Below the pieces are notes generated by a model, which was not told where the DNA came from, made no database searches, and worked only from the letters and a program-made list of their open reading frames with translations. A DNA stretch of 64,000 nucleotides from positions 217,500,547 to 217,564,546 of the forward strand of contig CM056995.1 in NCBI GenBank assembly GCA_029891345.1. Direction: 5' to 3'. Made by a program: the position numbers and the translations under genes. This DNA comes from Dryococelus australis (Eukaryota; Arthropoda; Insecta; Phasmatodea; Phasmatidae). Numbering within the stretch: the first letter of the stretch is position 1; each line of letters starts with the position of its first letter. Below are positions 44,331 to 56,007 of the stretch, piece after piece.

Positions 44331-44887
44331 CGATACATCATCCTAAAGGATTATCACTTTAGTTATCACACTTTGTACATATGAAAGACAGCATAAAATA
44401 TTTCACAATAAGCACTGATAGTCACAAATTTCTATGCAACTTTCATCTCTTCTTGTTCAGCTGCTGGACAGGATATACAGCAATAAAGGCCCTTGCACAG
44501 TTAAAAACTTTGGTATTTGACTGTATATTTTTGCTTCTTTTATTAAATCACCAGTACACAAAACACAATGAGAGTCAAGTTCAGACAGGAAAAATCAGTT
44601 CTGCAATCTTCATTTATAATTATGAATACTGTTACGTAAATCATTCATCAGTAAATATATTCTGTGCATCTAGTTGTTAAAATAATCAAAGGCATTAATA
44701 CATGTATTCTTTCCACCTAACCTCTGAGTTAATTTTCAGAAAAATGGGTGCTTGACTTTGTCATTTCCATTGTATCATGCTCCATGGGAAACAACATATT
44801 GATAAGTAAATGTTGAGTCAAAACATAAGTCGGTTGTTAAAGTTTTCAAGTATGTAATGACTTTAAGTGGTGTTGGTGTGGATGCAG
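44331..44887. other. End of the second golgin intron
   Basis: AT-rich without a gene. It ends in the acceptor TGGATGCAG before 44888. Confidence 0.6.
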
Positions 44888-45077
44888 GCTACAGCGGTGC
44901 CAGTCGCGCGAGGGGGCCAACCTGGAGTACCTGAAGAACGTGGTGCTGAGCTTCCTACTGACAGGGGACCCAGGGGCCCGACGCCACATGCTCAATGCCA
45001 TTGCAGCCGTGCTGCAGTTCACCAGTGGGGAGGTGGAGCGCGTCAACCACAACCTGGCACTTGCACTCCTGCTCTAG
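44888..45077 (+). CDS. GCC1: GRIP-domain golgin (GCC1-like), terminal exon with GRIP domain
   Basis: One base completes the Arg codon split from the previous exon, then 62 codons and a TAG at 45075-45077. The text LQRCQSREGANLEYLKNVVL, then FLLTGDPGARRHMLNAIAAV and LQFTSGEVERVNHNLA is a GRIP domain. The Tyr in EYLKN is the conserved residue needed to bind Arl1-GTP on trans-Golgi membranes. SREGANLEYLKN matches GCC1/GCC88 more closely than golgin-97 or golgin-245. The protein ends LALALLL, shorter than the mammalian tail. The window therefore holds the last 221 residues of the protein. Confidence 0.9.
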
Positions 45078-45500
45078 TCTTAGCTCTTCCTCTTCCTGCC
45101 AACCCTGTGGATGTACATACATGTATCATGTTTATCCTATAGACAGGGTTGTTACCATGTCTTCATATTGTGTATATTTTAATAATTACACCTATGGCAT
45201 AATTTGTAATACGTATTTTGAATCATTCCCATTGGTAATTTAAAAGCATTGCATTTAAAAGTTAAACCTTGATATTACAGACACTTGTAGTTCTACCAAG
45301 TTGTTAGTACAAACTGACAAAGAATAACTTTGTCCAATGCGCTTCCCCCCCCCCATCAGTTCGTCACCTAATGTAAAAATTGCACCCAAACAACACATTT
45401 TGCTATCTGAGTTTTCATAAAAAAAATTTTCACATGTCTCTAATTAAAAAATTATGAATTTTTTATTGATGAAATGTAAATTTATATATTAAAGTTATGT
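45078..45500 (+). other. GCC1: Probable 3' untranslated region of the golgin gene
   Basis: Follows the stop codon. The first poly(A)-like hexamer I find is ATTAAA at 45488-45493, so the UTR may be about 430 bases. It contains a C9 run at about 45346. Confidence 0.4.
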
Positions 45501-47079
45501 ATTCTGAGTAAATGATAAAAAGTAGATGGAATGCACAAGTACTCACAGGGTGGTATTCGTGGATAGACGCACGACATTTCACTGGATAGGCCAGCTTCAT
45601 CAGGCCTAGCCATCGAAACGTCATGCATCTGCAAGAAAAATATGTTCGTCTGACTTTTGTTTGTATCCATCCACAAGTACTGCCCTGTGAGTAATTGTGC
45701 ATTTTGTGTACTTTTTATAATGTAATCAGTAGCCTAGTGGCCCATTCCAGCCATAATCTGATTAAAATGATGCTTCAGTTGTGTAGAAAAGACTACTGAG
45801 TAAGTTAAAATTAACGGAAAAGCAAACTGCAGCATTGCACATACACGTAACAACAGCTGCGATACAGCCTTTGTTTTCATTTTCTGTGAGAAAATTAAAC
45901 ATTTTACATTGTTTTCTTTGACAAAATATGAATTAATTCAATATGGTCAGAATCATAATCCAAAAATGTGTCCAACATCACGTACAAGCATGTGGCTATT
46001 CGCCGCCAAGTCCATGTCTGCACCATCATTGCATTTTGAGAGTATATTTATGTAATATCATGTGTGCAATATTTTATTCAGGGTTCTATGTTACATTTTG
46101 TCAGGGTACCGTGTGATTTTCACGTAAATTGATGCTTTTTGTGTTTGACCACGTGGTTATGTTAATGTTTGCTATTTCTGCCATCAGGCACGCTACAAGC
46201 GTGTAATCACTTCACTCGTAAAGAGAATGATTTTCTCTGCCAGAATAATAATTTTTTGGAATTTAATTTGCTGTTTCCACGAAGAAATATTGCAATTTCA
46301 CCTGCACCACGTGGTTTGCTACAAACTTTATCCAGCGGCATCTGCACCATATAAACTTGTTTTCACGCATGTGCGTGTTTATTGTGAATACTCATCTTGT
46401 GCTCCATCATCTTTTAAGGGTATTTATGTAATTTATGTGATTTTGTAATTTGTGTACTGTGATATTACTTCTGTCCTAACCGGCTCTGTGTATAGGCCAT
46501 CACCACACTACCCATGTGCTGGCAGGCGAGCCCAGACAAGTTTGTGTTAGTAATGCCAAGTAATCGCACGTGTTAATGTATCAAGTGTTTCATTTTGTAA
46601 TTCACTGTGTCCTGTCTTCAGGGAATAATCATTAGCCCACCCTAGTGATTGTCAACTCTCTTCCCTTGTGAAGATTGTGTTTTCATACACCGCGGTGAAA
46701 TCATCCATCTAGGATGAGTAATTGCTAGAGTAATTGCGGGCTGGGGAGCACCTAAACGGAGTTAGCTAGACACGACCGAATGTGTCATTAATTTCATGGC
46801 ACATTGATTTGTACAAACGGATAAAACAGGTATCATAGTGAACCATCTTCTTTCATTAGTAGTGACAGTGTCCTAGCCACATGTGTTTCTTTTTCAAAGT
46901 GTTAAAATGTTTAGTAAAAGTTTAGTATTGTCAACGTGTTTGTACGTACGCTCGGGTGAGACGGACACTCAGAACACTGAATCTCAACAGTGAGGTGATT
47001 GGGAAGCACCGCTGGCGCCCATATGATCAGTAAGTAATTGTGTCATCGTTCATCTCATGTCTCATCTGATGGCATCAGT

Positions 47080-47080
<1 letters not shown>
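45501..47080. other. Intergenic sequence, no gene seen
   Basis: Short frames at 45463-45702 and 46169-46448 have no recognisable domain. Confidence 0.45.

Positions 47081-47081
<1 letters not shown>

Positions 47082-47120
<39 letters not shown>
47082..47120 (+). repeat. (TA)n microsatellite
   Basis: Uninterrupted TA repeats, about 39 bases. Confidence 0.97.
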
Positions 47121-47121
<1 letters not shown>

Positions 47122-47307
47122 CCTATAACTCAAGTCTACCGGAAGGGTGTAACCACCTTTGAAAGTGTATCTGAAGAGGATATTTTTTGCTAGTAACAGC
47201 TGGAATGAAAGAGAAATTTCAGAGTTTCTGGATAATGCATTATTGGACGACAAATTGAAAACCATAAAAAAAATATTGATATAGACATGCAAATGTGCAC
47301 GCATGCA

Positions 47308-47470
47308 TGCACACACTCTCACACACACACACTCACACACACACACTCTCACACACACACACTCTCACACACACACTCACACACACTCACTCACACACAA
47401 GCAAACACAAATGCACCCACTAACCCATGGACATGCTCATGCGCATACACACACACACATGCACACATGA
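47308..47470 (+). repeat. (CA)n / (ACACTC)n microsatellite
   Basis: CA repeats interspersed with CTCACACAC units, followed by looser CA to about 47470. Confidence 0.93.
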
Positions 47471-48590
47471 ACACAAAAACAGATTTAAAAGTATGCATTG
47501 CTCAAACGAGGATAAACAAAATGTATATTACAGGACTTGCTACAAAAATACCTATATATAAACTGGGAAATAACTGTTCTCGCCTCTGCAAGGCCCCTCA
47601 CAATCTCGTCCAAGTGGGCTCCATTTACATACATGTACTTCTAAACTGTACAGCAAATTCTCACTGCAATTGTTTGTCAAAATCTGGCTCGTTTATACCG
47701 AGCCTTATTGTACCCCTGTTCACATCGAAGTTTCAAGGATCTGCTCTATCAACACTACACTGCAAATTGAAAGCTGACCTCTATTCACCAGCCGCTATAC
47801 ACATCTGCATTACTAAACCATTTAAGGACAACTCGTGACTGTTTTACGAGTGGACAGTAATTGACCACCATGACGCTGACACCCAAAAGCCCTTCTTTGT
47901 ACCAGTCTGTTTATTGATCACAAAGATTTGGGATGGGACATGCCATGACACACTGAAATGGTCACAGAGAGTTCTAAAAAGATGGGCACTGTCAATGCTC
48001 TAGACAGCACAAGAGACAATGCTTTGTGGTACAGAAATGAATCATCTGAGTTGATCAAAGACATGACTTTGCTGTTGAAAGCAGCAATGTGTTGAGACGC
48101 AAACAATGAAATGTACATATATCACCACATTTAGCATTATCAGTAATAAAATTAACTAACATTTATCATTTTACTTAAGAGTTAACAGTTTGTTTATATT
48201 TTTCCAAATTGACAATTTGAATGCTGTTCAGTGTACATAAAATAGCCCAACTCAAAAAGTAAATAAAAACAATTGCCAATTTATATTAACTGTAATATTA
48301 ACTAACATATTATAAATTTAATTGAAAGCTATAGACACATGATTAAGTCCATTTCTCCACATTTTTCTTTTTCACTACACCTCTAATTACTGTCACATTA
48401 AAATTGTTTTACATTGAATAAGGCATAATATATTGACGTGTACCCGGTTAAGGGCTGCTTGGCACGATCGCCTAGGATTTGTATGCTAGACCAATAACGT
48501 GGTTTAATACAGGTTTTGTCAGTGGCTGGCGAGAGGTCAGTGGCTGAATTACTCGGTGACCTCCATGAAGCTGACGAAGTTGAGGTTTCA
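47471..48590. other. Intergenic sequence, no gene recognised
   Basis: The open frame 47287-47838 is partly CA-repeat translation and shows no domain. GAGGTTTCAACCC near 48585 is B-box-like, with GAGGTCAGTGGCTGA about 50 bases before it, a weak hint of a SINE. Confidence 0.35.
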
Positions 48591-49430
48591 ACCCTTGGTC
48601 TCAACTTAATGGGTGGTGGGTTGCCCCACGCCGTATTGACGGTTCCAGGTGACAGATTCCCAGCTCCAGAACCTGGCCATACTTAGCCTCGGTCCTGTAA
48701 ACTAGTCCTCTTGGAACCAGGTGATACTCTTGCTGGTGTGAATATGCGGTGGAAAATATACAAACGCTACGGGAGCAGTCGCGACTGCTTGGCGCCTGAG
48801 TGTGGCGGCACGGTCTGTTTCACCTGCCTTTGCTGCGTAGGAGCGGGAAGTGCAGACCACTATTTAGCAGCAAGAAATGTAAGGTTTTGCTCCCTACGCC
48901 TTTTGCCATGCCTTACCTTGAAAGGCATAGTGTGTCGCTGCTTGAACAACACACGTAGTGCACCTTCACGAGAAACAATTTAACATTGTCAGCCCAGTAG
49001 CTGTTTGCCGGCACGAGCTTGGTAAAAGTCTCCACTGATCTCCCACGCTTGGCGGGTTAATCAGAGACGGGAGCCGTTTGGACCACCATAGCCTCTACTG
49101 GATGTGATTTCAGGCAAGGTTGAACGGCAGGACTCAGACTATGGTCACGTCAGCACTATCAGTGCTCGAAGCAAGGGAATAATCTGGGCTTGTTGCTCCT
49201 CCTTGGATGAAGGTATTCGTAGTGGTTGTGGCTCTTTCGTTCCTCCCCGCCAGCACTACCAGTTTTTGGGTGGATGGGAAGAAACAGGCGGCCGTCTAAT
49301 GGGTGTGTTAATTTGGTTTAGGAAAATACTCAGTTTCTGTCAGCAGTGCATGGCATGAATTGCTCCTAGCGAGCGAAATAGCTAAATATTCTGTAAATGA
49401 AAAAGCATAAGGATAGAGACCAAAATTATG

Positions 49431-49436
49431 TTTATT
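49431..49436 (-). terminator. Poly(A) signal AATAAA in family B LTR copy 3
   Basis: The minus strand reads TTCAATAAACATAATTTTGG. Confidence 0.45.
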
Positions 49437-49772
49437 GAAAAATCAATAAACACGTGACTCGTGCTGAAGGTTACCTACGTTAGTCAGATGTAGGCGACCT
49501 GGTCCTAGGTTCGAAAGGGAAATATTGTCCTAAACGTGAAAAATACTTTACTACTAAACTGTACTAAAGAAAGCGGGTGTCTAGAAGAGACGAAGTGAAG
49601 TTAACGAGTGTTAGCATGTTCACTGTTCGTTGGACGACTTATTATTGTTGGAAGTAGCCACTGGGGGCGTACTTAAGACTTGGAAGATCTCTGGAGGTCC
49701 CAGCACTGAGCAGTGCTCAGGATGTTGCGAGAGAAGTAACTGGTATTACTCTGTAGCTCTGCTGCGCGCAAA

Positions 49773-49780
49773 CTTATATA
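49773..49780 (-). promoter_or_regulatory. TATA box of family B LTR copy 3
   Basis: CACTATATAAGTTTGCGCGC on the minus strand, conserved with 7181-7188. Confidence 0.55.
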
Positions 49781-50182
49781 GTGCTGAAATCTAGGCCGAG
49801 AATTGATGTGCAAAGTGGTGAGTGCAAAACTCTTTCGTGAGTAGTTGAAGTAGACAACTCTTACGTAGGTTGAAGTAAGGGTGTACTTCACGTAAATAGC
49901 GATGATTTGCAATAGTAGTTTATTAGTAGTATAAGTGGCATGCGTCAATGTGTAATGATTATGCAATAAATTACACCAATGGAAATTAAGATTTGGTAAG
50001 AGAATCAATATTTTAAATTTAAAAATTTCATACTTATCACCAGTAAAATGTATTTGGTCTAAATCTCCAAAGTACGAATCCTAAATCACTCAAGATTTTT
50101 ATACCACCACATATTTCTTATACATATTTGGCTAATGATTAGTCCAAAACACAAAGCAAATGTACAATGATAGAAAGTGTTA

Positions 50183-50338
50183 GGCCATTATTTGTTGCAT
50201 AATGTTGAGCTGATCAAATATATTGGATCCTGAAGTTATTAGTACAGTTCCCATCACTAAGGCCATTATTTGTTGTACAATGTTGAACTGATGAAATATC
50301 TTGGGTCCTGAAGTTATTAGTACAGTTCCCATCACTAT
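50183..50338 (+). repeat. 78-bp tandem duplication
   Basis: Units 50183-50260 and 50261-50338 both start GGCCATTATTTGTTG and end GTACAGTTCCCATCACTA, with a handful of differences. Confidence 0.92.
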
Positions 50339-50344
50339 GATGGG

Positions 50345-50420
50345 ACTACAATTGGTGTACTGGCTAAAATGTTTGCCTCCCACCTGGGTTGCCAGGCGAC
50401 AAAACCACGGCTCAGGGTGT
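50345..50420 (+). mobile_element. Possible tRNA-like SINE head
   Basis: TTGGTGTACTGGCTAAAATG fits an A box and has the same GGTGTANTGGC core as the SINE at 3191. The B box is poor. Tentative. Confidence 0.25.
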
Positions 50421-50699
50421 CCAGGCGGCTGTCACCGTTTTCACTCATGCTGTCACTCCTGCTGTCCTGCAATGCTTGCTGCCTCCGGGCGCGACCTGGC
50501 TGAACAGCCGTACTACCCTCCTCTTGCTTGCTGTCTCCTCTTCATGTGCTCCTCCCTGCCTGCCATTTTTAGCACAACGGCGTCAGTTACTGTGTCTGCC
50601 ATTGCTGCTTCCTCCCTGCATTTATGTAGGAGTGGGGACACTAGTAGCCGTCTCACCGTCCATGCTGTCGGATTGAGATTCCAAATGCACCCTGCTGGG

Positions 50700-51790
50700 T
50701 GTGGTTACCTTGGGTAACACGCATGTACTCTCTTCTACTGCTTTTGCCTCCTCCTGAAGTCACTCCAGGTGAATCACCTCCCTCGTCCTGCATAAGCAGG
50801 TCCTCTGCGGGTCCCTCCACCTGAGGTGCCGTGACAACTCCCATCTTGCTAGGTGCCATTTCTTGCTCGGCATGGCCATTGCCGTCATGAGGCTGGGGGC
50901 ATCGGGACCAACCTTGTCAACGGCACCCATCGTGAGCTGGATGTCGTGCCGATGCACTCTCGCCTTCTCTTGCCCATGCGAAGTGCATATGTTGTGGGTC
51001 CATGTTTTTGAAGTATGCGATGCGGGCCACTCCATCTTGCGGCAAGGCTGGCACAAAAGTCTTTGTGTGCCACTGATTGCTGATGCGTCCTGACATACAC
51101 TTGTCCTGCCTGCAATTCTGGCAGCGGTCTTGATCTGGCCGACAGTCATTTTGTAGCGTACCTGTTGTGTTGCTCTCTCACCCTGTGTATGCACTCCCTG
51201 CGCTGCTGTCCTTGTACATCGCTTTTTGGCAGCTCGCTACTTTCTTCTATGCGTGGGCACTTCGTCTCTCGTGGTAGTCGTAAGTTGAGACCTAGGGAGT
51301 ATTTCCGCAGGTTATTTCACTGCAACTGCATTTACTTGCCTTCAGAATGTGTACGGGACGGATGGCAGGTGTTTGGCCCATGCTGTATGGTGCTCCCCCA
51401 TACAGAGACGCAGCTGTACCTTAATCTTTTGATTACGGCGCTCCATGGGGTTCGCTCTAGGGTGGTAAATTGCTGTGGTTACATGATTCACCCCCTCACC
51501 TTTTACACAACTCCCTCCATTTTCTCCCGGTAAACTGTGTACCGTTATCGGTGAGAATATTTTTCAGAAATCCCCACCATGGGAAGAACTGCTCTTCTAA
51601 TGCCCTTGCGATGTTGCCTGCTCTCGCTCAATTTGTGGGTTACGCCTCTGTCCACTTCGAAAAATTGTCCATGATGACAACAAGAAAGCGCTTGCCCCCC
51701 TTTTGGTCCTGAGGTATGGGCCCATCAAATCAATGCACACTGTTGATGGTGTGGTGAGGAGTGAGATTTAGTAACTGAGGTTTTCAGGAG
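50700..51790 (-). pseudogene. Gypsy-type integrase, catalytic core and C-terminal domain, broken
   Basis: On the minus strand three parts are readable. CIDLMGP (about 51730) holds the first catalytic Asp. After a frameshift come KRFLVVIMDNFSKWTEA and ILTDNGTQFTGRKW with the second Asp. Then TAIYHPRANPMERRNQ (about 51440) has the third acidic residue, Glu. The C-terminal domain follows at 51115-50885: GQVYVRTHQQSVAHKDFCAS and LAARWSGPHRILQKHG, the SH3-like module that precedes the LTR in gypsy elements. So all three DDE residues remain, but frameshifts and stops kill the gene. The RNase H relic of the same element lies at 52959-53291, separated by an inserted LTR. Confidence 0.82.
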
Positions 51791-51799
51791 GGGCAAAAT

Positions 51800-52955
51800 A
51801 AATTGCCAGGAAATTTTGGTTAGGAGTTATACTATACCCGGGGCACCAGGTATTGTTAAGCGATTATACTTTGATGGAAAACTGACCCTGTTATCTCTGG
51901 GTCATGTGCAGACGACCAAAGGCGGTAATTCTTCTGGCGTGTCGCTCCTCAGATATATTCCAATTTAAAATATGTATTGCGAAATGGACTCATAAGGCGG
52001 ACCACACATCCTTAATTACTTTGTAAGCGATGACAGAAAACATTCTATGCATAACAAAAACACTTGCTAGTAAAGTACACTTTGGCAGGAAGGTGGGGGT
52101 CCGTGCTCCGAAATGCCCGAAGGCAACCCAAATGAAAGACGTAAACACATTTATGTAAATTCAATGGGTTGATTACGGTTCTTCTGCGAGAACAACTTAT
52201 GTGATAGAGCTGGGCTTTGCACGCTGACAGGGTGACACTGTACAAAAGGCGTGAAGCTGATAAATAATTAAAATATAACTTATGCCTTCCCCGGGGATGC
52301 TAACCGAGGGAAGATTAAGAGGCGGAGATTACTGGGCAGCAGATGAAGACGATTCTGGTAAATGAAAAAGTTATTGCAGTTAAATGAGTAAACAAAAAGT
52401 TCCTGACTGCCCGGGTGCATGGGAAATGCGGAGACTTCGGACCGCGCATCCACACTCTCTAGACACGAAACAATGATTAACTCTGCAGCGCGGCATGCCG
52501 GCTGGCGTTGGAGGGCAGTCAAGCCGCGTGTACTACTTTCTTAAACTTGCACAACATAAACACAAACTTGCACTCATATTGTATTATTCATTACGTGCAG
52601 AAATAAATCAGTGAAACTTAACATCTTTAATATCTAACATAGAACTGTGATGAATGACATGCGGATGAAACAAGTGGGAATGAAAATTAGAAGAAAACAC
52701 TGAATCACTTCTGTAAAGCCCTCTGGGCTGTAAGATGGGTTTCCATTGCAATTTGGCGCATTTTAACATAATAGCACACAAGTTCTACTTGATCATATCA
52801 GTGTGCGTGAAGCGCACATAGCCGTGTTGCCACTCTAAACTCTCCTACATGGCACTTTCCTTGTACTATTACACCTACCACTGCGGTTGAACCGTTTACA
52901 CTGATGCACTGTGTTCAACTTCAGTTTGAACATGCCGCATGAACTATGCCGCGGC
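51800..52955 (-). mobile_element. LTR of family C, inserted in the gypsy relic
   Basis: It resembles 58040-58822. On the minus strand it ends TTAACAATA followed by CCTGGTGCCCCGGG (51837-51850), matched by AACTGGTGCCCTGGG at 58046-58060. This TGGTGCCC block right after the LTR edge looks like a tRNA primer-binding site. Other shared blocks are the GGGCAGCAG(A) and the GATGAAACA segments. It splits the RNase H and integrase relics, hence is younger than that element. Confidence 0.5.
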
Positions 52956-52958
52956 GTG

Positions 52959-53300
52959 CTAACGCCCAGTAGAGTCCGGTGTCTGCTGCGTTGAACTGGC
53001 TTGACAGCGGGCAAATGGTCTGGAGATTGCTGTTGGCATCATTGTTTCGAACGGCTTACACGGGACACATGGCCTCTGCTGTTGCTTTCTGTCTAACCTA
53101 AGTTTTTTGAACAAATATGATATTGTGGGTGCATGTGATAATGCGTCTGCTAGCTTGTTTTCCATACCGGGTACATGCTCAATGACAAAGTCATATGCTT
53201 GTAAATGTGATGTGAACCGGTCAACCCTGTTCACCACACCTTTTTCCACAGAACAAGTCAGCGTTTCAATATAAGAGGGCAGCAGCGCCACGCAGTACCA
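52959..53300 (-). pseudogene. RNase H end of gypsy-type pol, broken
   Basis: The minus-strand frame contains RVDRFTSHLQAYDFVIEHVP followed by GMENKLADALSHAP. This matches the last part of gypsy RNase H (R-x-x-R-W-x-L-x-L-Q-x-Y-D-F, H-x-P-G-x-x-N-x-x-A-D-A-L-S-R). The N-terminal part of the domain and the RT are missing. It belongs to the same minus-strand element as the integrase at 50700-51790. Confidence 0.8.
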
Positions 53301-54160
53301 CCGTGCGAAAGTGTATGTATTAGTGCAGTGTGAAAATTAGTGTTCAGTATTTGTTTTCTTTTCAGTGCTTTTTAATATTAGAGTACAGTGTTTGTTTTTT
53401 GTAATATTTATTATTCGCTACAGTGCTCCATTATTGTTTCCAGTGTCTTGTACCATAATTTAACGTTCAACATTGTGCACGAAGTGCACCAGTGCAGTCT
53501 GTTCAAAGACTACATGTTATAGTTTACATGATTTCTTGTCAACTGTATTATTTTTAATTGTAAAATTCAGGGTTATGTTTGTTGTTGTTATCCAAGTGTA
53601 ACATGTCACGTGTTTATTAGAAGAAATTATTTTTCCCTTCCTACTGACATAAGTATATGAAGGTCTTTGCCTTATAGTGTTCTGTGTTGATATGTTTGTG
53701 CACTGAGGGTACAACTGCAAATTGCTGAAATAGTTGACGCACTGACGCATGCTCGCGTACTTCCTCCTCTTTTAGCCTGTTAGTCTGCCGCACCAGGTCC
53801 TGCAATGCAGTGTGTGCGCGCACGCTCTGTGAGCGCAGGTGCAGTGCAGTGTGATGAGAGATGCAAGTGCAACGCAAAGTGAGCAGCGACCCGTGCGCCA
53901 TGAGTGAACTAATACAAATGTAGACCCTGCTGATTTTCCTATTTTTCAACACAAACGGTTAAGGGAGATATTATGCAATGGACAATGTTAATACCAATAA
54001 AGATACCTATCCTAGCAGCCTCAAAGCTCTACGTGTTTTTTAAGTGTATGTTTGCAAAGTTCTGTATGTTCTCTCATGTCTTTTCACCTTCACCCCATTC
54101 ATCCTTTTGCAGTATTACGTGTTATTAAATCTAAGTTGCACTGTTAGTTTTTAAGCTATT
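53301..54160. other. Intergenic sequence, no gene recognised
   Basis: The region is AT-rich. TTTAGTGTTCAG/AGAGTACAGTGTTTG-like local similarities occur near 53330-53400. Minus-strand frames at 53517-53952 have no domain. Confidence 0.4.
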
Positions 54161-54650
54161 TGTAACAGCCGGTACGGGGAGTGCATGCCTGGCGTATCAG
54201 TATTGTATGCCTGAAAGTAGTGCAGTGCAGGGTGCTTGCCCGCCAAGCCGGCCGGCACACCGTGCAGGCAGAAGTTAGCAGTCACTCGTCTTTATTTCAC
54301 TTCTCATTATTATTATCATAGGAGACGTCAACTGCAACTGAAGGACTCCACCGTGGTCTGCTGAACGACCCTGAGGAACGAGTCAACTCTCCGACTTCAC
54401 GACACTGTCAACCCGCTCCTCAAAATGTAACCTCTAACATTTTCGACCAGCCAATCACCGTCAAAATGTTGTCCAACTTAGTGGCAAATCCTTCATCTTA
54501 AAATCTGAGCAATTTTCCTACAAATTTCCCCACACCAAATTTTTTTTTTCCAAATTTCTCCCACAATTTCCTGCATTTACCCACAATGGGGGAGCTACGT
54601 GGTCAACTAGACAACCATCACAGCACGTGGCAGCGTCGAGAGGCCCATAC
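54161..54650 (+). mobile_element. Family C LTR and leader, + strand copy
   Basis: It starts TGTAACAGCCGG, matching the minus-strand start TGTAACAACCGG at 58822. Then AACGACCCTGAGGAACGAGT (54361) equals the inverted 58090-58125 block, and CTCCGACTTCACGA is also shared. The following leader shares TTTTAAAATCTGAGCAATTT-like text and GTGGCAG(C)GTCGAGA with minus-strand 57780-57935. The LTR portion is about 250 bases against about 750 in the minus copy, so it has an internal deletion. The two copies face each other. Confidence 0.6.
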
Positions 54651-54689
54651 AATGCCAGGAGAGACGCACGTGGTCTGTGGGATAAAGTG

Positions 54690-54950
54690 CACCAGAACAA
54701 CAGGGCAGTCACCCTTGCTTCGGCAAGGGCGAGGAAGAGCAGTGACGCTGCCAGAGGGCCAATTAAATACACATTTCTGTGGGTGCAGCGCAAAATTTGC
54801 ACTGGTGTTGCACCACAAAATTTGCACTGGTGTTGCACTAAAATGAAATTAAAAATGAAAAAACAGATGTGCAAAAATGTGCGTACCAATGCAAAAAAAA
54901 AAATCTGCTCACGCTGTGCTTGCACAATCGACACCCATTGCTAACGAGTA
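54690..54950 (+). repeat. Dispersed repeat with GCAAAATTTGCAC core (inverted partner 59740-59975)
   Basis: TTAAATACACATTTCTGTGG, the GCGCAAAATTTGCACTGGTG core (doubled here) and GAAAAAACAGATGTGCAAAA all reappear on the minus strand of 59740-59975 in the same order. Short frames here are repeat translations. Class unknown. Confidence 0.7.
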
Positions 54951-56007
54951 ACATGGCTATCATTTAGTAGTTGTCAAAAAATACGTTTATGTTAAATGTC
55001 TGTGGCAAATTGTGTAAATCACTGAATTAGAGTGAGTTCAAAAACAAATTGAAGTGGGTAGAATTGAGAGAAAGAATGTTTTCTGAGGGTGCTTCTGGCT
55101 TAACTTTTCACATAAGATAAAACACTTTTATTTCCTAAAAACAATCACAAAAGTATTTTTTTATTGAAGTGTTAAAAATTTTTTTGCTTCATAATTTGGA
55201 AGGGGAATTGTTAAGGAACACAAAAGAATCTTGATTCATTAACTGTCGAAAGGTTCAGCAACGATTGGTGATAAAAATGCTTATGACACGACATGCAACA
55301 CGAATATCGCTAGAAGTTTACGAATGTAACAAACTACAAACACTATACATAAACATCAGTATTCAACGTGAGTACTGCACCGATTGCATTTGCGGAGAAA
55401 ATATCAGCCATATGGAAATTTGTAATGAACTTAAAAAAAACAGGGAATAAAAGCATGTTTTCTCAACAACAAAAAAGTAAGTAAACACAATATTATGTTG
55501 GTTACATTTCGTGCACAATCACAAATCATATTAACGCTTATAATATAGGATGTCACATCTCTTCTTTAATGTAAATAACATCAAACATGACGTGTACCAT
55601 CAGCATCATGCCCGTTTTTTCCTGCCGCCAGCATCTCCGCCACAGATATTTACAACCTCAATGACATCAGTGTGTCAATCTGCGTTCTATGGGTCAGTGT
55701 AGTGCAGTGAAATCAGGTGTGCTTATTATTGTTTTTGACATTGCCCTTTTAATATTGTGTTTTCAAAGTGATATAGTGTGTTCGCCACGTGCACACCGCA
55801 GCGAGCATGTGTCATATTTGATTTTGTTTAAATAGTGTGAAGAGAAATATTTTGTGAGTTCTTGTAATATTATGTTGCCGAGTGTAATATGTTTTCGAAG
55901 GTGAGTGCCGTGCACACGAGCTGTGTATGGAATATTTTTCACGCAGTTATTAAGGGGGAATATTATTCATGTTGACAGTTGTGTTGTATTATTTTTGAAG
56001 TGCCGAC
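54951..56007. other. Intergenic sequence, no gene seen
   Basis: AT-rich; the short frame 55265-55450 has no domain. Confidence 0.45.

Larger units (their letters stand above)
48600..50000 (-). mobile_element. LTR-like unit, family B copy 3
   Basis: Shares with copies 1 and 2 TGGTTGTGGCTCTTTC, GGCGGCCGTC, AATAAACATAATTTTGG (minus strand), GGCGACCTGGTCCTAGG and GTCTAGAAGAGAC. The minus-strand TATA box is at 49773-49780 and the poly(A) signal at 49431-49436. No gag could be recognised downstream, where 48600-49100 only gives short frames. Confidence 0.52.

Noticed and set aside
47287-47838. 183-codon + strand frame
   Set aside because: Its first third is CA-repeat translation and the rest shows no family signature.
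48500-48610. SINE suggested by GAGGTCAGTGGCTG and GAGGTTTCAACCC
   Set aside because: Both boxes are poor and there is no second copy in the window.
50301-50717. 138-codon + strand frame
   Set aside because: It is Cys/Ser-rich, has no domain, and spans a 78-bp duplication end and the tail of the opposite-strand gypsy relic.
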